Origin: Amphiura filiformis | Lineage: Eukaryota; Echinodermata; Ophiuroidea; Amphilepidida; Amphiuridae | DNA length: 64,000 nt | Direction of reading: 5' to 3' | NCBI RefSeq assembly: GCF_039555335.1 | Contig: NC_092647.1 | Span: 8,505,959 to 8,569,958 of the forward strand | Part shown: positions 1-12,212 of the stretch, piece by piece | Position numbering within the stretch: position 1 is the first letter of the stretch | Layout of the letters: the number at the start of each line of letters is the position of its first letter | Made by a program: the position numbers and the translations under genes | The notes under the pieces: model-generated | The model's database searches: none | Seen by the model: the letters and a program-made list of their open reading frames with translations, nothing else | What the model was told of the DNA's origin: nothing

Positions 1-49
1 ATAGGTATGCATAACCAACAATTAACAATGAGAGAACCTTCTTAAACCT

Positions 50-325
50 CGTTGACTTGGGGATGATTTGAAATGACCGCCAATTATGACTGTTTGATAT
101 TTATTGCCAGCAATGTGGAAAAAGAGACACACATAGAAACCAAAAAAGCTATAATTTTGTTGAAGGAGCAAAGTTTAACTAACCATAACTCCGCTTCTGG
201 ATATCGTTTGAAGTCAAATGATATACCATTTTTAAGCTTATGATGTTTATTTTTTAAACACAAAATAAAACAAAATTGACCGGGGGAGGAATTTACGGCT
301 CATTCGCCGTGGACGGTCAATTTGT
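50..325 (+). repeat. Dispersed repeat, copy 1 (copy 2 at 40322-40572)
   Basis: The stretch starting CTTGGGGATGATTTGAAATG recurs in the same orientation at about 40327 with scattered substitutions and some indels over about 250 bp, up to the ACGGTCAA/ACGGTCAC end. No coding content was seen. Confidence 0.8.
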
Positions 326-689
326 AATTTATATACTGACAATATATAAATTAACTATATGTATTTGAATGGGACTTCAACATTGTCAATACTTTAGTTT
401 TCTTTGTTTTTTGCCAAATTTTTCATTTCAAAAATACCAAATGACAATTTGAATGACTTATACTTCACTAAAACAGTGATTAGAAATTAAACACTTTTCT
501 AAACACAATTTGCCTTCACTTTGTAAACACGTTTAGAAGCTAAACTACATGTGTCAAAATTCTGAACATTGGTCCGTGATGGTGTTCAATTTCTAAATAT
601 ATGACATCCATATTCTAAACATAACGTTTCTAAACACATTCTTGCCTTCAATTTCTAAAACTATTTTTGCGGTGAGTGTAGAGACTAAA

Positions 690-860
690 CACATAACAGC
701 ACTAGGCAGCCATTCGATGATGTCAATGCCTTTATGCGTTACGTAATTGATACGCCCAGTCAGATGTTTTTCACGCTTGCCAAACACAAGTCACCCAATT
801 TTGAAAACTGCGCGTTGAATGTACACTCTCATGAATATTAATTGGCAACATTTTTGGTCA
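690..860 (+). repeat. Inverted repeat partner of 10755-10925
   Basis: The segment from GGCAGCCATTCGATGATGTC to TTGGCAACATTTT is found as its reverse complement at 10755-10925 with a few differences. The two copies bracket the repeat-rich first 10 kb. Confidence 0.75.
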
Positions 861-918
861 AAATCCTATTGACAACAGGGACATATACTTGTATTGTGAC
901 ACATTGTTCCTTTGTATT

Positions 919-1222
919 CGCCGTAGATGTGACGTAGTTAATCGAATTAACTACCATAGCAATAGATGGATACAATATATCGCCGTTCACTACAACGTTC
1001 ACGCGGTACCGATGCATTGAACCATAGATGTCAAAGAAAGCCTGATCACTCGCACCTGTAAGATTAGTATCTTGAAAAAGAACTGTAATGTATTCAATCT
1101 ATGTTTGCTGACATACACAGGTAATTAGTGCAATCTGCTTGTAGTGCACGGCGATCTATTCGAAAATTGTAATCATCTATTGCTATGGTAGTTAATCCGA
1201 TTATGACGTCACTTCTACGGTG
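919..1222. mobile_element. MITE with about 60-bp TIRs
   Basis: The left end CGCCGTAGATGTGACGTAGT is mirrored by the right end near 1222; both arms contain ATTAACTACCATAGCAATAG. Related ends occur at about 6717-6800 and 12900-12976, so this is a family. Non-autonomous, no transposase. Confidence 0.7.
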
Positions 1223-3424
1223 TATTAATTGATCGATATAATTTTCATTCAGGAAAGTTATCTAAAAAAGAGCACAGTGATTTATAGTGCGTTAGGCACA
1301 AGCACAACGCCTAGACGTTGATCCACAAGCCTCAGCACATTATACAGGTTGTCGCTGACCAATACGGCCCCACATCATTCCATAAGCAACATCTGCCTCC
1401 GCAATTTTTATTATTATTCATATTTTTGGACACTTATTTACTGGTGTAAAAACTGTATTAGTAGGACAGGGGAAAATGGTCGTTATTTGACCCATTGCTA
1501 TGGTAATTAATTATGTTACATCAGTACTTTTACAGCGAATACCTGGACGCCTTAGCACATTGTTACGAGTAATCTGCCAGTCCATTTATTTAAATGATAC
1601 GCCTAAATAAGGTGGGCGGTAAACAATTACTGTACGTCGACGGCTAAAGTGTGCTCAAAAGGTACCACTTTCTCAAGTGGTCGCTTTCATCGTGTGACTT
1701 TCTTTTGATCACTTATTGACAGTAGCCTGCCTTGTAAAGCCTCTTTTGTCTAAAAAATAAGGTATCACTTTTTGAATAGCTTAATTGTCGGCATATCAAA
1801 TCGGCATCAAAGAAACAATGTGTTACGTAATCTATATCTCCATGTTTATTCAACCTCCTTGAATGATGTTTATATCCAATGCATAACTACACGCCACCCA
1901 TCTGCTTTTAGGTGCAATTTTAAATAAACATGAATTTACTCGATATACTTCTCCATCTAAAAAGGATTAGCCTACTTCAAATACGTAAGTAGCAATACTC
2001 TAGAAACATCATTTTGGACTGTTTAGATTCCTATCTCATTTTCACGCATATTCTTTCCGGGATATTCTTCTGCAGCGCACATTGTTAAAGTACAATTTCC
2101 ATTCATACATCATGTACACCATATCTTGATGTCTGACAACGAATATCATGAAGAAATTTTGAAGCCTTAAGACAAAGAAAATTGATTGAACAGTTCCTTC
2201 AGTTTGTTTACAGACAGGGCATGAAAAGTTGATAATACCCCAGGACAAATCCCTAACCATCCTGACATCAATGCATTCTGACGCTGGCGCGCGCAGATAT
2301 TACTTTAAAATTTAAACATAAAGAAACATGCAAGAATTCTTTTTTTTTTTCATTGTGTTGATTTATTCGCACAACTATCTGTAGAAATTTTTTCGTATGA
2401 TTTGTTTTAAACTAAAACATGTTCTCTCTAGAGATATTCTCGCTTATTCTAAATTCACTGAAACTTTTAGCGCTGGAAGTAGGTTTATCATTTTTTCACT
2501 ATAAATTGATCAAATTGAATATCAGTTGCAAATTATACCAATTCATTCCTCGAGCCTATCCATAACAGAAAATTTATGACCCATCACATCAAAACAGACC
2601 ATTCCGTGGCCGAAATAAAAATGGAGATTTAAATATTTGTTTAAATCAGATTTTTGTCAAGCCCAGTGATCGTATAGCAATTTAGCTGCATAGAAATCCG
2701 CGATCTACAGCTGTATTTGAAACAAAATGACCAAGACTTCAACACCATTTTACTACTGAAGATAAAACAGCATTAAGAATTTATGACCAAAAACCTACGC
2801 CCTACAAAACTGTACTTCAAGTACTACCATTTTGCTGCAAGCTTGATAACATTGATCATTGTTGATTGAACTGTATTTCCAATCGAAATAAAACTTGATT
2901 GATTTAACCTCTAAAGGAAAAACTGTTCTTTAAATATTTATTGTCTTTATTAAATTATCAGTAGCGAATTTGCAAAGTTGATGTATGCTTTATTACTTGG
3001 TTAACGCCCGGTGGCGATTCGGTTGAGGATATACATAAATTGAATGTGATAAAGTAGGTGGACCGAACACAAGTGACACAGGTGACACTAAAGGCATAAT
3101 GAAATATCCTTTTAAGGATATTAAAAGTACTATATTAATCAGGCAAATGTTTTAAGGTGACATTCGCGGGTTATACCTCTACTTTAAAATCATCATCATC
3201 ATCATCAAGTACGCTGTTCGTCTGTCGACATGGCGCCCTCAATACCGGGCCTCAATAAATTCATTCCAGCTGGTGCGATTTGTAGCCTTTTCTTTAGCTG
3301 ACATAAGAGTTTTATTAACTTAGCTTTATTTTAGTCTCATTTGGATATTTATTCAGTTTGTTTTAGCCTCATTTTGATATTTATTCCAGTTTTATTAATA
3401 TTGAGAGTATCAACTTGCCGCAGT

Positions 3425-3815
3425 AGCCTGAAGAGCCCCCTCTTTTGAAGTCGACTATACCCGATGACCCCCTTTTTTTAAAAGTCATACCCGACGACCC
3501 CCCTTTTTTTTATTTGCGGCTACTCAATGACCCCCTTTTGGGGGTTGCGGCTACCCAATGACCCCTTTTTTTCTAGAATAGCATCATCAAAATGCCAAAT
3601 TTGAGGAAATTTGGAACAAGAACAAGAATTTTGCTCCATTTTTTTCAAAATTTTCTTCCCGATGACCCCATTTTGAAATGTTATACCCAATGACCCCCTT
3701 TTTCATTTTGCTTATACCAAATGACCCCCTTTTTTAAATAACGTTTTGTACCCGACAGGCCCCTACTTCGCGACGTCGGTAGGCACATACCCGTCAAGTT
3801 GAGTGACCCCCCGGA
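3425..3815 (+). repeat. Degenerate tandem of ACCCAATGACCCCCTTTTT units
   Basis: The word TACCC(A/G)A(T/C)GACCCCC followed by a T run recurs about eight times with irregular spacers (for example 3460, 3488, 3525, 3553, 3659, 3686, 3717). Simple-sequence-like; no function is seen. Confidence 0.75.
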
Positions 3816-5759
3816 AGAGCCCCGTACTCTATTTCAACTTTCTCACATTGCTTGTGATTGTTTTCCTGACAGTACAACGCAGTCGCAATCGATGACTAGT
3901 GACACATGCTGAATATGCCTATCTTCAAAATATGAAATAGAGCCCAACTATTTGCAGAAATTTGCTGTTCAAACGGTTTTATGCTCTTGAATTAACTATC
4001 TATAAGAAAACTTTTACTGTAAATTAAAATGCTGGAATGTGGCTTACAAAAGTGTGTTACCTAGGTGGCATGAAACCGAAATGTGAAATTATTTCTTTTG
4101 TCAAATCAGTGTAGAGTAGGTTATGAACGTGTTTAGGAAACTTATTTTTCATAATGATATTGATTTCATATTGCTTGCAAAATAAAATGTATGAGGAAAA
4201 AATCTGTTAAAATATGTTTTGTTATAAAGAGATAGGGCGGCATATCTGCCGTGTCCTAGCGAGACAACAGTAAATGTGAGAATTTGCTTGAAATGTCATT
4301 TTTTTCTGGATTTCTCATAGTACGTAAAGCCAAAACGAAACATTACGTTTCACTACCTGAAGTGAATTGATCAAAAAATCCACAAATTGAATTCCCTCGT
4401 GAGGTTGTTATCTGTCAATGAGGTGACCACATCACCGGGCTGTCCGACATTATAGGCAGTATATTTTTCATACATGGGTCAATGAGTTACATAAAATGAC
4501 CTTGTGTGGTATTTAGTTGTGGTTAAATGTTGATCCCTCACTACAAGAGATATTACCGTCGACTTGGTTGAAAAAGGAGGTGAGACATGATCAAATCTCT
4601 CCAGGTAACAAAACGTAATGAAGGCGCGCGGCAAAAGCATCTTTTTTTCCTTCCTTTTTTCAATTATACACTTCAGGACATAACAAAACAATGTGTAAAG
4701 ATCGCTAACATGAATCGGCTCTGCCCACCATAAAAATGCACCCGCACGTCCATGTATTTTTTAATTTTAGGGCGCAGCTTTAGGTTTCCAAAATTATTGA
4801 AAATATATGGGAGCAACAGACGCAATGTTGTATATATAGCCTTCAGTGTGAGTGAATGATAATAGGAACATACAACATGATTACAATGACTATACACCTT
4901 TGGGATTTGTGCGTACGTGTTTGCCGACAAACGAGGACACACACAAGATTTTTCACCCTAAACTGTGGACCTACTTCCAACCGAGGACTGTCCTCGGTCT
5001 CAAACTGCTGCAAAAGACCTCAAATGCATGCTAGATGCTTTAAACGCTATTTGCCTGAAACCGAGGACCACACGTGTAAAAACTACCGTCCGCAGGGTGA
5101 TGGCTAAAATTCTGTTTCGTATTATACACAAAAAAAATCCGCCATTTTAGTCCACGGTTAGGCGATGAAAACATCATACACACGTCCTCGGTTAGATAGC
5201 AAAACACAATGTCCACGTTTGGAGGCAAACACAGACAGGGGTGTGTGTGTGTGTGTGTTTTATTAAAATCTTATTTGGTATCAGCAATTAAGTTTTTGAA
5301 AACTCTTATGAGAGTCAAAGTCTCACTCCAATAAGACCAGTCCCTGACATAGCTCCTCCAAGAGTGGTGGTTTGCCAATCTTTATATTTAGAAGAGCATT
5401 ATTAAATTATTTTGTACGAAACGTGGTTACGTATCAGAATTTGTTTTTTGGTTTTCTTTTTCATTTTTAATGATCCGATTGACAGCCTTGTCCACCAAAC
5501 CAAATGTACCTGATCAAAATCGAGATGTTGTCATGTGAAGAGATCTCCTTATTTTTCTCATAACCCAGTAAACATCTAAGCATAATTTTGGATGGTTATA
5601 TAATTAAAAAGTGGTGGTGTACAAAATGTTTTTGTTTCTAATATGCAAATCATTGGAGCGTTTGGAATATGGGATCATATTTTTTAGGGTTAGGCCTTCA
5701 CGTAAAGTGGAAAACTCCACATGGACTGCTTGGATCACAAACATACTAAGTGGATTTTC

Positions 5760-5830
5760 AAATCAGTCACTAAATGTGGTGTGATCAAGCAAATCAGTCA
5801 CTAAATGTGGTGTGATCAAGCAAATCAGTC
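5760..5830 (+). repeat. 31-bp tandem duplication
   Basis: Two identical 31-bp copies (AAATCAGTCACTAAATGTGG and the following GTGATCAAGC region) plus the start of a third. Confidence 0.85.
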
Positions 5831-7555
5831 TGTCGGTCATATTCAATTTTCAGTTTCTTCTTGGATTGTAACAAGCATTTGCAAAGCTACATTTTACAGA
5901 AATTGAAATTGGACAACAAATCCAAACGATATGAACAGTTAAAGAGTTTCCAAAACAATAGGAAACAAAAGGAAATAATATTTCCTTTGTTTGGATGTAT
6001 CTTAAAATTAATATTTCCTACTTCCGACTGATTTTGCATGATCACATCACAAATCACTTGCACAATCGACAACATAGAAATAACGAGGTTACGTTTTCTG
6101 TGCAAAGAAGATGTGAGATGCGATAAATTTTAGGCTTCCCCAGGGCCATAAACAGAAAAATGATCAAAATTAACAAAACTTGTATTAAAGCCGTACGATC
6201 TTACAATATGAAATTGTGGGTTTTTTTTTCAAACCTGATTTTTTGTTATATTTGTAATGTTTACTCATGTCCCAACTTGTACCTAAATGGAATCAGCCAA
6301 TTTTTTTGTGTTTGTAGGTCAACAGGTCAATGTCCTCCCATAGAAATGTGTGTTAAACGGCCAAAATAACCAGCGGGTTGTTTTTTCACTTTACCTTGTT
6401 ATTTCAGCTCAAAATGGACATAAACCTTTCCTGATCTACAGGGAAAGCAGAATTACGCATCGCACACAAGCACAATTAAACGTGAAATTACAGATGGAAA
6501 CATTATTTCCCGATCATTATTAATAGCATTATTTCAGCATTTTGAGTTCATAATAAAAAATTTAAAATTTGAAGGAATTCGTACATTGAGGCTTTAAATT
6601 TCGAGTGAATGTCCGTATTTATTGGTAGAACCGTGAGTCATTCAACACTTCAAAGATGTTGTGAAGGAGTTGACTTCACGGTTTACCTGAGAGACACTGC
6701 AATGGTCATACCTATTCGCTGTCGAAGTGATGATGTTAAAGGATTAATTACCATAGCAATAGATGAATACAAATTTTGAAAAGATCGCCCTGCACTACAA
6801 CACAGGGATCTACACGAAGGGATAAGCATCCTAGAGTGCTGCCCTCATTCGGAATATGTATCCTAGGTCTAGACAATAGGCAGATTAGCGGCTATTTTGT
6901 CTTCGACATGATTTTATTCACGTGTCCTTATACTTTAAGGCCCGGTCACACTATGACGAATAGGGGTGAACGGCAAGCGACGTTAAGCTGCGAATTGCAA
7001 TTTTGAATTTACCGTCACTCATCGTGGGTTGCCGTTATTAGTTGTCGCTGACGAATCCGTTAGTGACCGCAGACGGTCGAAATTATTCGTCGCGTACGTA
7101 GGCAAATTTTCAACATGTTGAAAATTTTGTGACGACAAAAATATTTTGTTGGAGACCGCAACCCTCATTTCTTTGACGTTTCCATACCGTGCGATGCCGT
7201 CTCTAGTCGTTTTGAGGTCGTCACAATTTCGTTGGTAGTCGTTGTAAACGACCATTGACGAAATAACAACGGCAAGTGACGTCACATCTCGAACCCTGAC
7301 GACACGTTGCGGCAAGTAACGAAATTGTAACGATATTGGTGCGACAGTGACATGCGAATTTTGTTCGGAGAGTGACGGATATTGACTGTTGATGGCGGGT
7401 CGTTTGCGAGTACCTGCGGTATTGAAACGGTGGTCTGCGATGGGTTACGATTTTTAAACGATGGTCCACGATTTTAACCTTTTGTGCGATTTTGACATTT
7501 TTTGACGTCAGTTCGATTTCAATAGACTGTCCGGCACGATGCAATTTTGAAGTTC

Positions 7556-8042
7556 ATATAAAAGAAATATCAATAATAATCAAAAATATTAATATTTCTG
7601 ATTATTTTTGATATTGATATTGATGTTAATATTTTGATTATTATTGATACTGATATTAACATTTTGATTATTATTGATATTGATGATAATATTATTGATC
7701 ATTATTGCTATATTAATATTAATATTTTTGATTATTATTGATATTGATATAATAGTTTGGATTATTATTGATATTGATTTTAATATTTTGATTATTATTG
7801 ATATTTTTTATTATTATTATTGATATGTGTAATATTTTTATTATTATTGATATTGATATTAATATCTTTGATTATAATAATTGATATTGATGTTAATATT
7901 TTTGATTATTATTGATATAGATATTAACAGTTTAGATTATTATTGACATTGATTTTACTATTTTTGATTATTATTGATATTTATATTATTTTTTTAATAT
8001 TATTATTGATATGTGTAATATTTTTTATTATTATTGATATTG
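7556..8042 (+). repeat. AT-rich (TTGATTATTATTGATA)-type repeat tract
   Basis: Nearly pure T, A and G sequence built of imperfect GATATTGATATTAATATT and ATTATTATTGATAT units. Similar tracts recur at 8690-8910 and 9550-9760 as part of the larger duplication. Confidence 0.85.
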
Positions 8043-8144
8043 ATTGTGGGATAGGCTTTTACGACGGGAATTCATAACAATTAGTGGGTTTTTATCGGGT
8101 TGCCGTCGGACAAGTTTAGAACTGTCAAGCTTTCATCAGGAGTA

Positions 8145-8678
8145 GCTCTGACTTCTTCAGGACAAAGTACCTAAGAATGAGACATGTAGACCACCCTTGC
8201 CTACTGATGACTTCTGAAAGAGCCGTTCACTGAAGACTGCCCTTGTCAACAGAGAACAAGGAGATCTCGCCTATCTGCTAATATACAGGTTTTGGTGGCC
8301 CCTTGACAAGGGGCAGTCTTCATTGAACGGCTCTTTCCAGAGCCACCAAACCATTAAATTTACCAGATAGGCGAGGTCTGCTTGTTTCTGTAGACAAGGG
8401 ACAGTCTTCAGTGAACGGCTCTTTTCAGAGCCATAAAACCTTTAAAATCAGCAGATAGGCGAGGTCTGCTTGTTTCTGTAGACAAGGGGCAGTCGTCGGT
8501 GAACGGCTCTTTTCAGAGCCATAAAAACATTATATTAGCAGATAGGCGAGATCTGCTTGTTCTCTGTTGACAAGGGGCAGTCTTCAGTGAACGGCTCTTT
8601 TCAGAGTCATCAGTAGGCAAGGGGCGGTCTACATGTCTCATTCTTAGGTACTTTGTCCTGAAGAAGTCAGAGCTACAC
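8145..8678 (+). repeat. Foldback block with 88-bp satellite, copy 1; histone-type stem-loops
   Basis: GGCTCTTTTCAGAGCC, the consensus 3' hairpin of replication-dependent histone mRNAs, occurs exactly at 8417-8432 and 8505-8520, with variants at 8329-8344 and 8593-8608. Starts are exactly 88 bp apart. Each unit also contains CAAGGGGCAGTCTTCAGTGA and AGCAGATAGGCGAG. The block is bounded by inverted arms: GTAGCTCTGACTTCTTCAGG at the left and its complement at the right. No histone reading frame is present. Confidence 0.88.
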
Positions 8679-9012
8679 TAATTGTAATTGATATTGATTT
8701 TACTATTTTTTATTATTATTGATATGTGTAATATTTTTGATTATTATTGATATTGATGTTAATTTTTTTTTTATTATTATTGATATAGATATTAACAGTT
8801 TAGATTATTATTGACATTGATTTTACTATTTTTGATTATTATTGATATTTATATTATTTTTTTTATATTATTATTGATATGTGTAATATTTTTTATTATT
8901 ATTGATATTGATTGTGGGATAGGCTTTTACGACGGGAATTCATAACAATTAGTGGGTTTTTATCGGGTTGCCGTCGGACAAGTTTAGAACTGTCAAGCTT
9001 TCATCAGGAGTA

Positions 9013-9545
9013 GCTCTGACTTCTTCAGGACAAAGTACCTAAGAATGAGACATGTAGACCACCCTTGCCTATTGATGACTCTGAAAGAGCCGTTCACTGA
9101 AGACTGCCCTTGTCAACAGAGAACAAGGAGATCTCGCCTATCTGCTAATATACAGGTTTTGGTGGCCCCTTGACAAGGGGCAGTCTTCATTGAACGGCTC
9201 TTTCCAGAGCCACCAAACCATTAAATTTACCAGATAGGCGAGGTCTGCTTGTTTCTGTAGACAAGGGACAGTCTTCAGTGAACGGCTCTTTTCAGAGCCA
9301 TAAAACCTTTAAAATCAGCAGATAGGCGAGGTCTGCTTGTTTCTGTAGACAAGGGGCAGTCTTCGGTGAACGGCTCTTTTCAGAGCCATAAAACATGTAT
9401 ATTAGCAGATAGGCGAGATCTGCTTGTTCTCTGTTGACAAGGGGCAGTCTTCAGTGAACGGCTCTTTTCAGAGTCATCAGTAGGCAAGGGCGGTCTACAT
9501 GTCTCATTCTTAGGTACTTTGTCCTGAGGAAGTCAGAGCTACACT
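9013..9545 (+). repeat. Foldback block with 88-bp satellite, copy 2; histone-type stem-loops
   Basis: Second copy of the block: exact GGCTCTTTTCAGAGCC at 9284-9299 and 9372-9387, variants at 9196-9211 and 9460-9475, again 88 bp apart. It is offset by 867 bp from copy 1. Confidence 0.88.
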
Positions 9546-10178
9546 AATTGTAATTGATATTGATTTTACTATTTTTTATTATTATTGATATGTGTAATAT
9601 TTTTGATTATTATTGATATTGATGTTAATATTTTTTTTATTATTATTGATATAGATATTAATAGTTTGGATTATTATTTATATTGATTTTAATATTTTTG
9701 ATTATTGTTCATATTGATGTTAATATTTTTGATTATCATTGATATTGATATTTTTGAGTGTATGACAGAACGTTGTGAAGAGTGGGAACGCCAAAGTGGA
9801 CTATACGACCCGCACACACACACACAGGCTTTGATGTCGGCCGCTGAGTCACGTCATCATCGCCGCAATCCACCGTCAGCTGCCGTTCCTTGCCACAAGC
9901 AAATCCGCTGCCAGCCGTCCGACCTCGTTGCTTGTTGTCGGGCTCCATCGAGACATCGTCACTCGCCGCCCAGACAACGTCCGGTTTTGGTCGCAAGTCT
10001 CCGTTTCCTGCCGCAGCCTTTCGTCCCTTGCCGTCGTGTTGTCGCTGAAGGTCGTTCCCACTCGTCAGCGAATCTTGTTTTTCCTCTTTTTGTTGTCGCT
10101 TTGCCGTCAACATTTTGTGATTTTCACGTTCGTCACCTTTCGTTGCTTATCGTCCGTCATAGTGTGACCGGGCCTTTA

Positions 10179-10367
10179 AGGCCCGGTCACACTATGACGG
10201 ACGGATTCGTCAGCGACAACTAACGGCAGCACACGGTGAGTGGCGGTAAATTCAAAATTGCAATTCGCAGCTTAACGTCGCTTGCCGTTCACCCCTATTC
10301 GTCACAGTGTGACCGGGCCTTAACGTCGCTTGCCGTTCACCCCTATTCGTCATAGTGTGACCGGGCC
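10179..10367. mobile_element. Short MITE of the same family plus an extra right end
   Basis: A second element begins GGCCCGGTCACACTATGACG at 10179 and ends AGTGTGACCGGGCC at 10319, abutting the big element tail to tail through TTTAA. A truncated second right end follows (10320-10367). Its internal sequence matches the left end of the big element in reverse complement. Confidence 0.8.
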
Positions 10368-10754
10368 TTTAGTACACAAATATATAAGTTAACAGGTTTG
10401 AATATACAATATATTCTGTAGTAAATCGATTAAACGAAGGTGTTTGTTCAGGTATTATATATGCTTGATAAAATTAAACTGTCTGACCAGCTAGTATTCT
10501 CCTTCGCCGTCAGTGTGATTCCAGACACTCCACGTACCGTGTTGCGAAGGTGGAGGAGACTAAAGCTGTATTGACGAACACGCATGCGTTAAAAATTATG
10601 TAGCCTAAGTCGAACAATAGCGTGACGTAGTTTCCGGCATTGTTCCTATGCACTTTCACCTTCCTTGTACAACATTCACGCGGTACCTATGCATTGAACC
10701 AACGCTCTGCAGGGTCTATTGTTCTATTGTTTCCGATTAGAGCGCTGACATATT

Positions 10755-10925
10755 GGAAAATGTTGCCAATCAATATTCATGAGAGTGTACATTCAACGTC
10801 CAGTTTGCGAAATTGGGTGAGTTGTGTTTGGTAGGTGTGAAATACATCTGACTGGGCGTTTTAATTACGTAACGAATAAAGGCATTGACATCATCGAATG
10901 GCTGCCCAGTGCTGTTATGTGTTTT
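10755..10925 (-). repeat. Inverted repeat partner of 690-860
   Basis: Reverse complement of the segment at 690-860, for example CATGAGAGTGTACATTCAAC and GACATCATCGAATGGCTGCC. Confidence 0.75.
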
Positions 10926-12129
10926 ATTATTATATAGGCCTAATAATTATTATTAAATGTATTCATTATTCGTTTCTTTTCCCTTCTCTGTACTTATTGT
11001 TTCCTAGGCCTACACTTTATCACACCGTCGCTCTCATTGTCCCCTCTCACCCTCCCTCTCTCATTCCCATCATTTTCTATATATCTCTATTTATCTACTT
11101 GTCTTTATTATATCTTTTTATTTCTCCCTTCCTCCAGCCCTCTCTCATTCTCCATATCCCCTCCTCCCCTCTTCCTCCCTCCTCCCCTCCCAAGACTTCT
11201 AACAGAGGTGAATCTGCCCCTCCCCAACCCCCTCTCCCTGGGTACGCCACTATTTCTATACCAATCTCCTTCTTAAAATAAAATTAAATGGAAATTTCTT
11301 AAAAACAACCTTTATAGGCCTATGCTTATACTTACATGTATACTACACCACATTTCGCCATACAACATTTTAGAAACGCTTGCTGTTAGAATAAGAAAAA
11401 TTTTAATGCTAATTTATTGCACATTCTAGGGAAGCGTGGTTACCTTTTTAAAATAACCGAATCAGAGGGTTTTCAAGTAAATATTTTTCCTGTCAAAACT
11501 GAAGCATCCTCTGTATAAAAGAAAATATGAATATTAACTGCACATCATATATAACGATTCGTGATACCCAATTGTGTCACATTTGATGTTGTTTTAGAGG
11601 TAGAGAATTTTATTTCAATTTTATATACGCCAAAATATTTTTTAATTGAGCAAGAATAAGGATAGAAAACACGTTGAAAATTCTATGTGAATATTACATT
11701 AGACACAACCAAAGATTACGGTTTCGTTTTTATGGTAATCTAATCTTTTATTTCCTGAAAAAACATTTGGGGTCTAATGTCGAATATGCACATACTTGAT
11801 CAAAACATCGAACGTGTATACCAGAAAATGGTAGGTTACTCTATAGTATTTTACTGACCATGGAAATGTACTGAGACACGAGCACGTGTCAAAATCGATA
11901 TAATGTATTGTCCATATAGACGCCCATTTATCATGTTTATTGTTGGATTTTTTTTTTGTATAAAACACGCAGTTAACAATAATTGAGGGCTAATAATACA
12001 CATAAATGTTTTTAGGCAAATAAAATTCCAAAATATGGTACGTTTTCTGCCTTTGCTTGTCACGTGGTAGGCCTATGTTCAAATTGCGATCATATCTTTA
12101 AGTAAGTTTCAAATGGATTCCAACAAGAC

Positions 12130-12212
12130 AAGTGGCCGAGTGGTCTAAGGCGCTTGGTTCATAGTGTTTCCAAAGTAGTGTGCCGTGAGTTCGAACCCCG
12201 CCTCCGCCAAAC
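12130..12212 (+). repeat. tRNA-like sequence (SINE head or tRNA pseudogene)
   Basis: It carries an A box (TGGCCGAGTGGTCTAAGGCG) and a B box (GAGTTCGAACCCCGC) about 40 bp apart, as in Leu/Ser-type tRNAs. The acceptor halves do not pair well, the T stem has a mismatch and the anticodon loop is too long, so a working tRNA is unlikely. A TTTTA run follows at about 12234. Confidence 0.55.

Larger units (their letters stand above)
1..6938. other. Non-coding repeat mosaic left of the large TIR element
   Basis: No credible exon was seen. It holds dispersed-repeat copies (50-325, 690-860, 919-1222, 1555-1860), a CTAAACAC-rich stretch (480-700), a C/T-rich degenerate tandem (3425-3815), a (GT)n run (about 5238-5260) and a 31-bp tandem duplication (5760-5830). 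About 1900-3400 and 3820-5220 show nothing recognisable beyond AT-rich single-copy-like sequence and a short ATC run at 3189-3206. Short open frames here have no domain signal. Confidence 0.6.
8043..9778 (+). repeat. Two tandem copies of a roughly 868-bp unit
   Basis: The sequence from ATTGTGGGATAGGCTTTTAC (8043) recurs from 8911 with few differences, including the satellite block, inverted flanks and the AT-rich tract that follows. The second copy decays after about 9700. Confidence 0.9.
6939..10173. mobile_element. Large non-autonomous TIR element (GGCCCGGTCACACTATGACG ends)
   Basis: The left end GGCCCGGTCACACTATGACG follows TTAA (6935-6938); the right end AGTGTGACCGGGCC is followed by TTTAA at 10174-10178. 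The TTAA-like target and lack of a transposase suggest a piggyBac- or Kolobok-type non-autonomous element; that class assignment is inference. Its interior holds GC-rich sequence in CGT-rich words, 0.5-kb AT-rich tracts of TTGATTATTATTGATATTGA-like units and two copies of an 868-bp unit. Open frames near 9705-10223 are by-products of repeat sequence. Confidence 0.75.

Noticed and set aside
4852-5150. Overlapping plus-strand frames near 5 kb
   Set aside because: Several overlapping short frames with no domain, no splice pattern and a repeated CCGAGGAC word; chance open reading.
8145-9545. CRISPR-like array or histone gene cluster
   Set aside because: Units are directly adjacent 88-bp repeats with no unique spacers, in animal DNA, and no H2A, H2B, H3, H4 or H1 frame is present.
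9705-10223. 172-codon open frame on the plus strand, rich in Arg, His, Pro and Ser
   Set aside because: It lies at the right end of the TIR element, crosses its terminal repeat and has low-complexity composition; an open frame is also present on the other strand. It is repeat sequence.
10898-11281. 127-codon frame rich in Pro, Ser, Leu and Tyr
   Set aside because: Product of a pyrimidine-rich low-complexity tract; the same tract is open in a second frame.
12130-12212. Functional tRNA-Leu or tRNA-Ser gene
   Set aside because: A and B boxes are good but acceptor stem, T stem and anticodon loop do not fit; kept only as a tRNA-like repeat.
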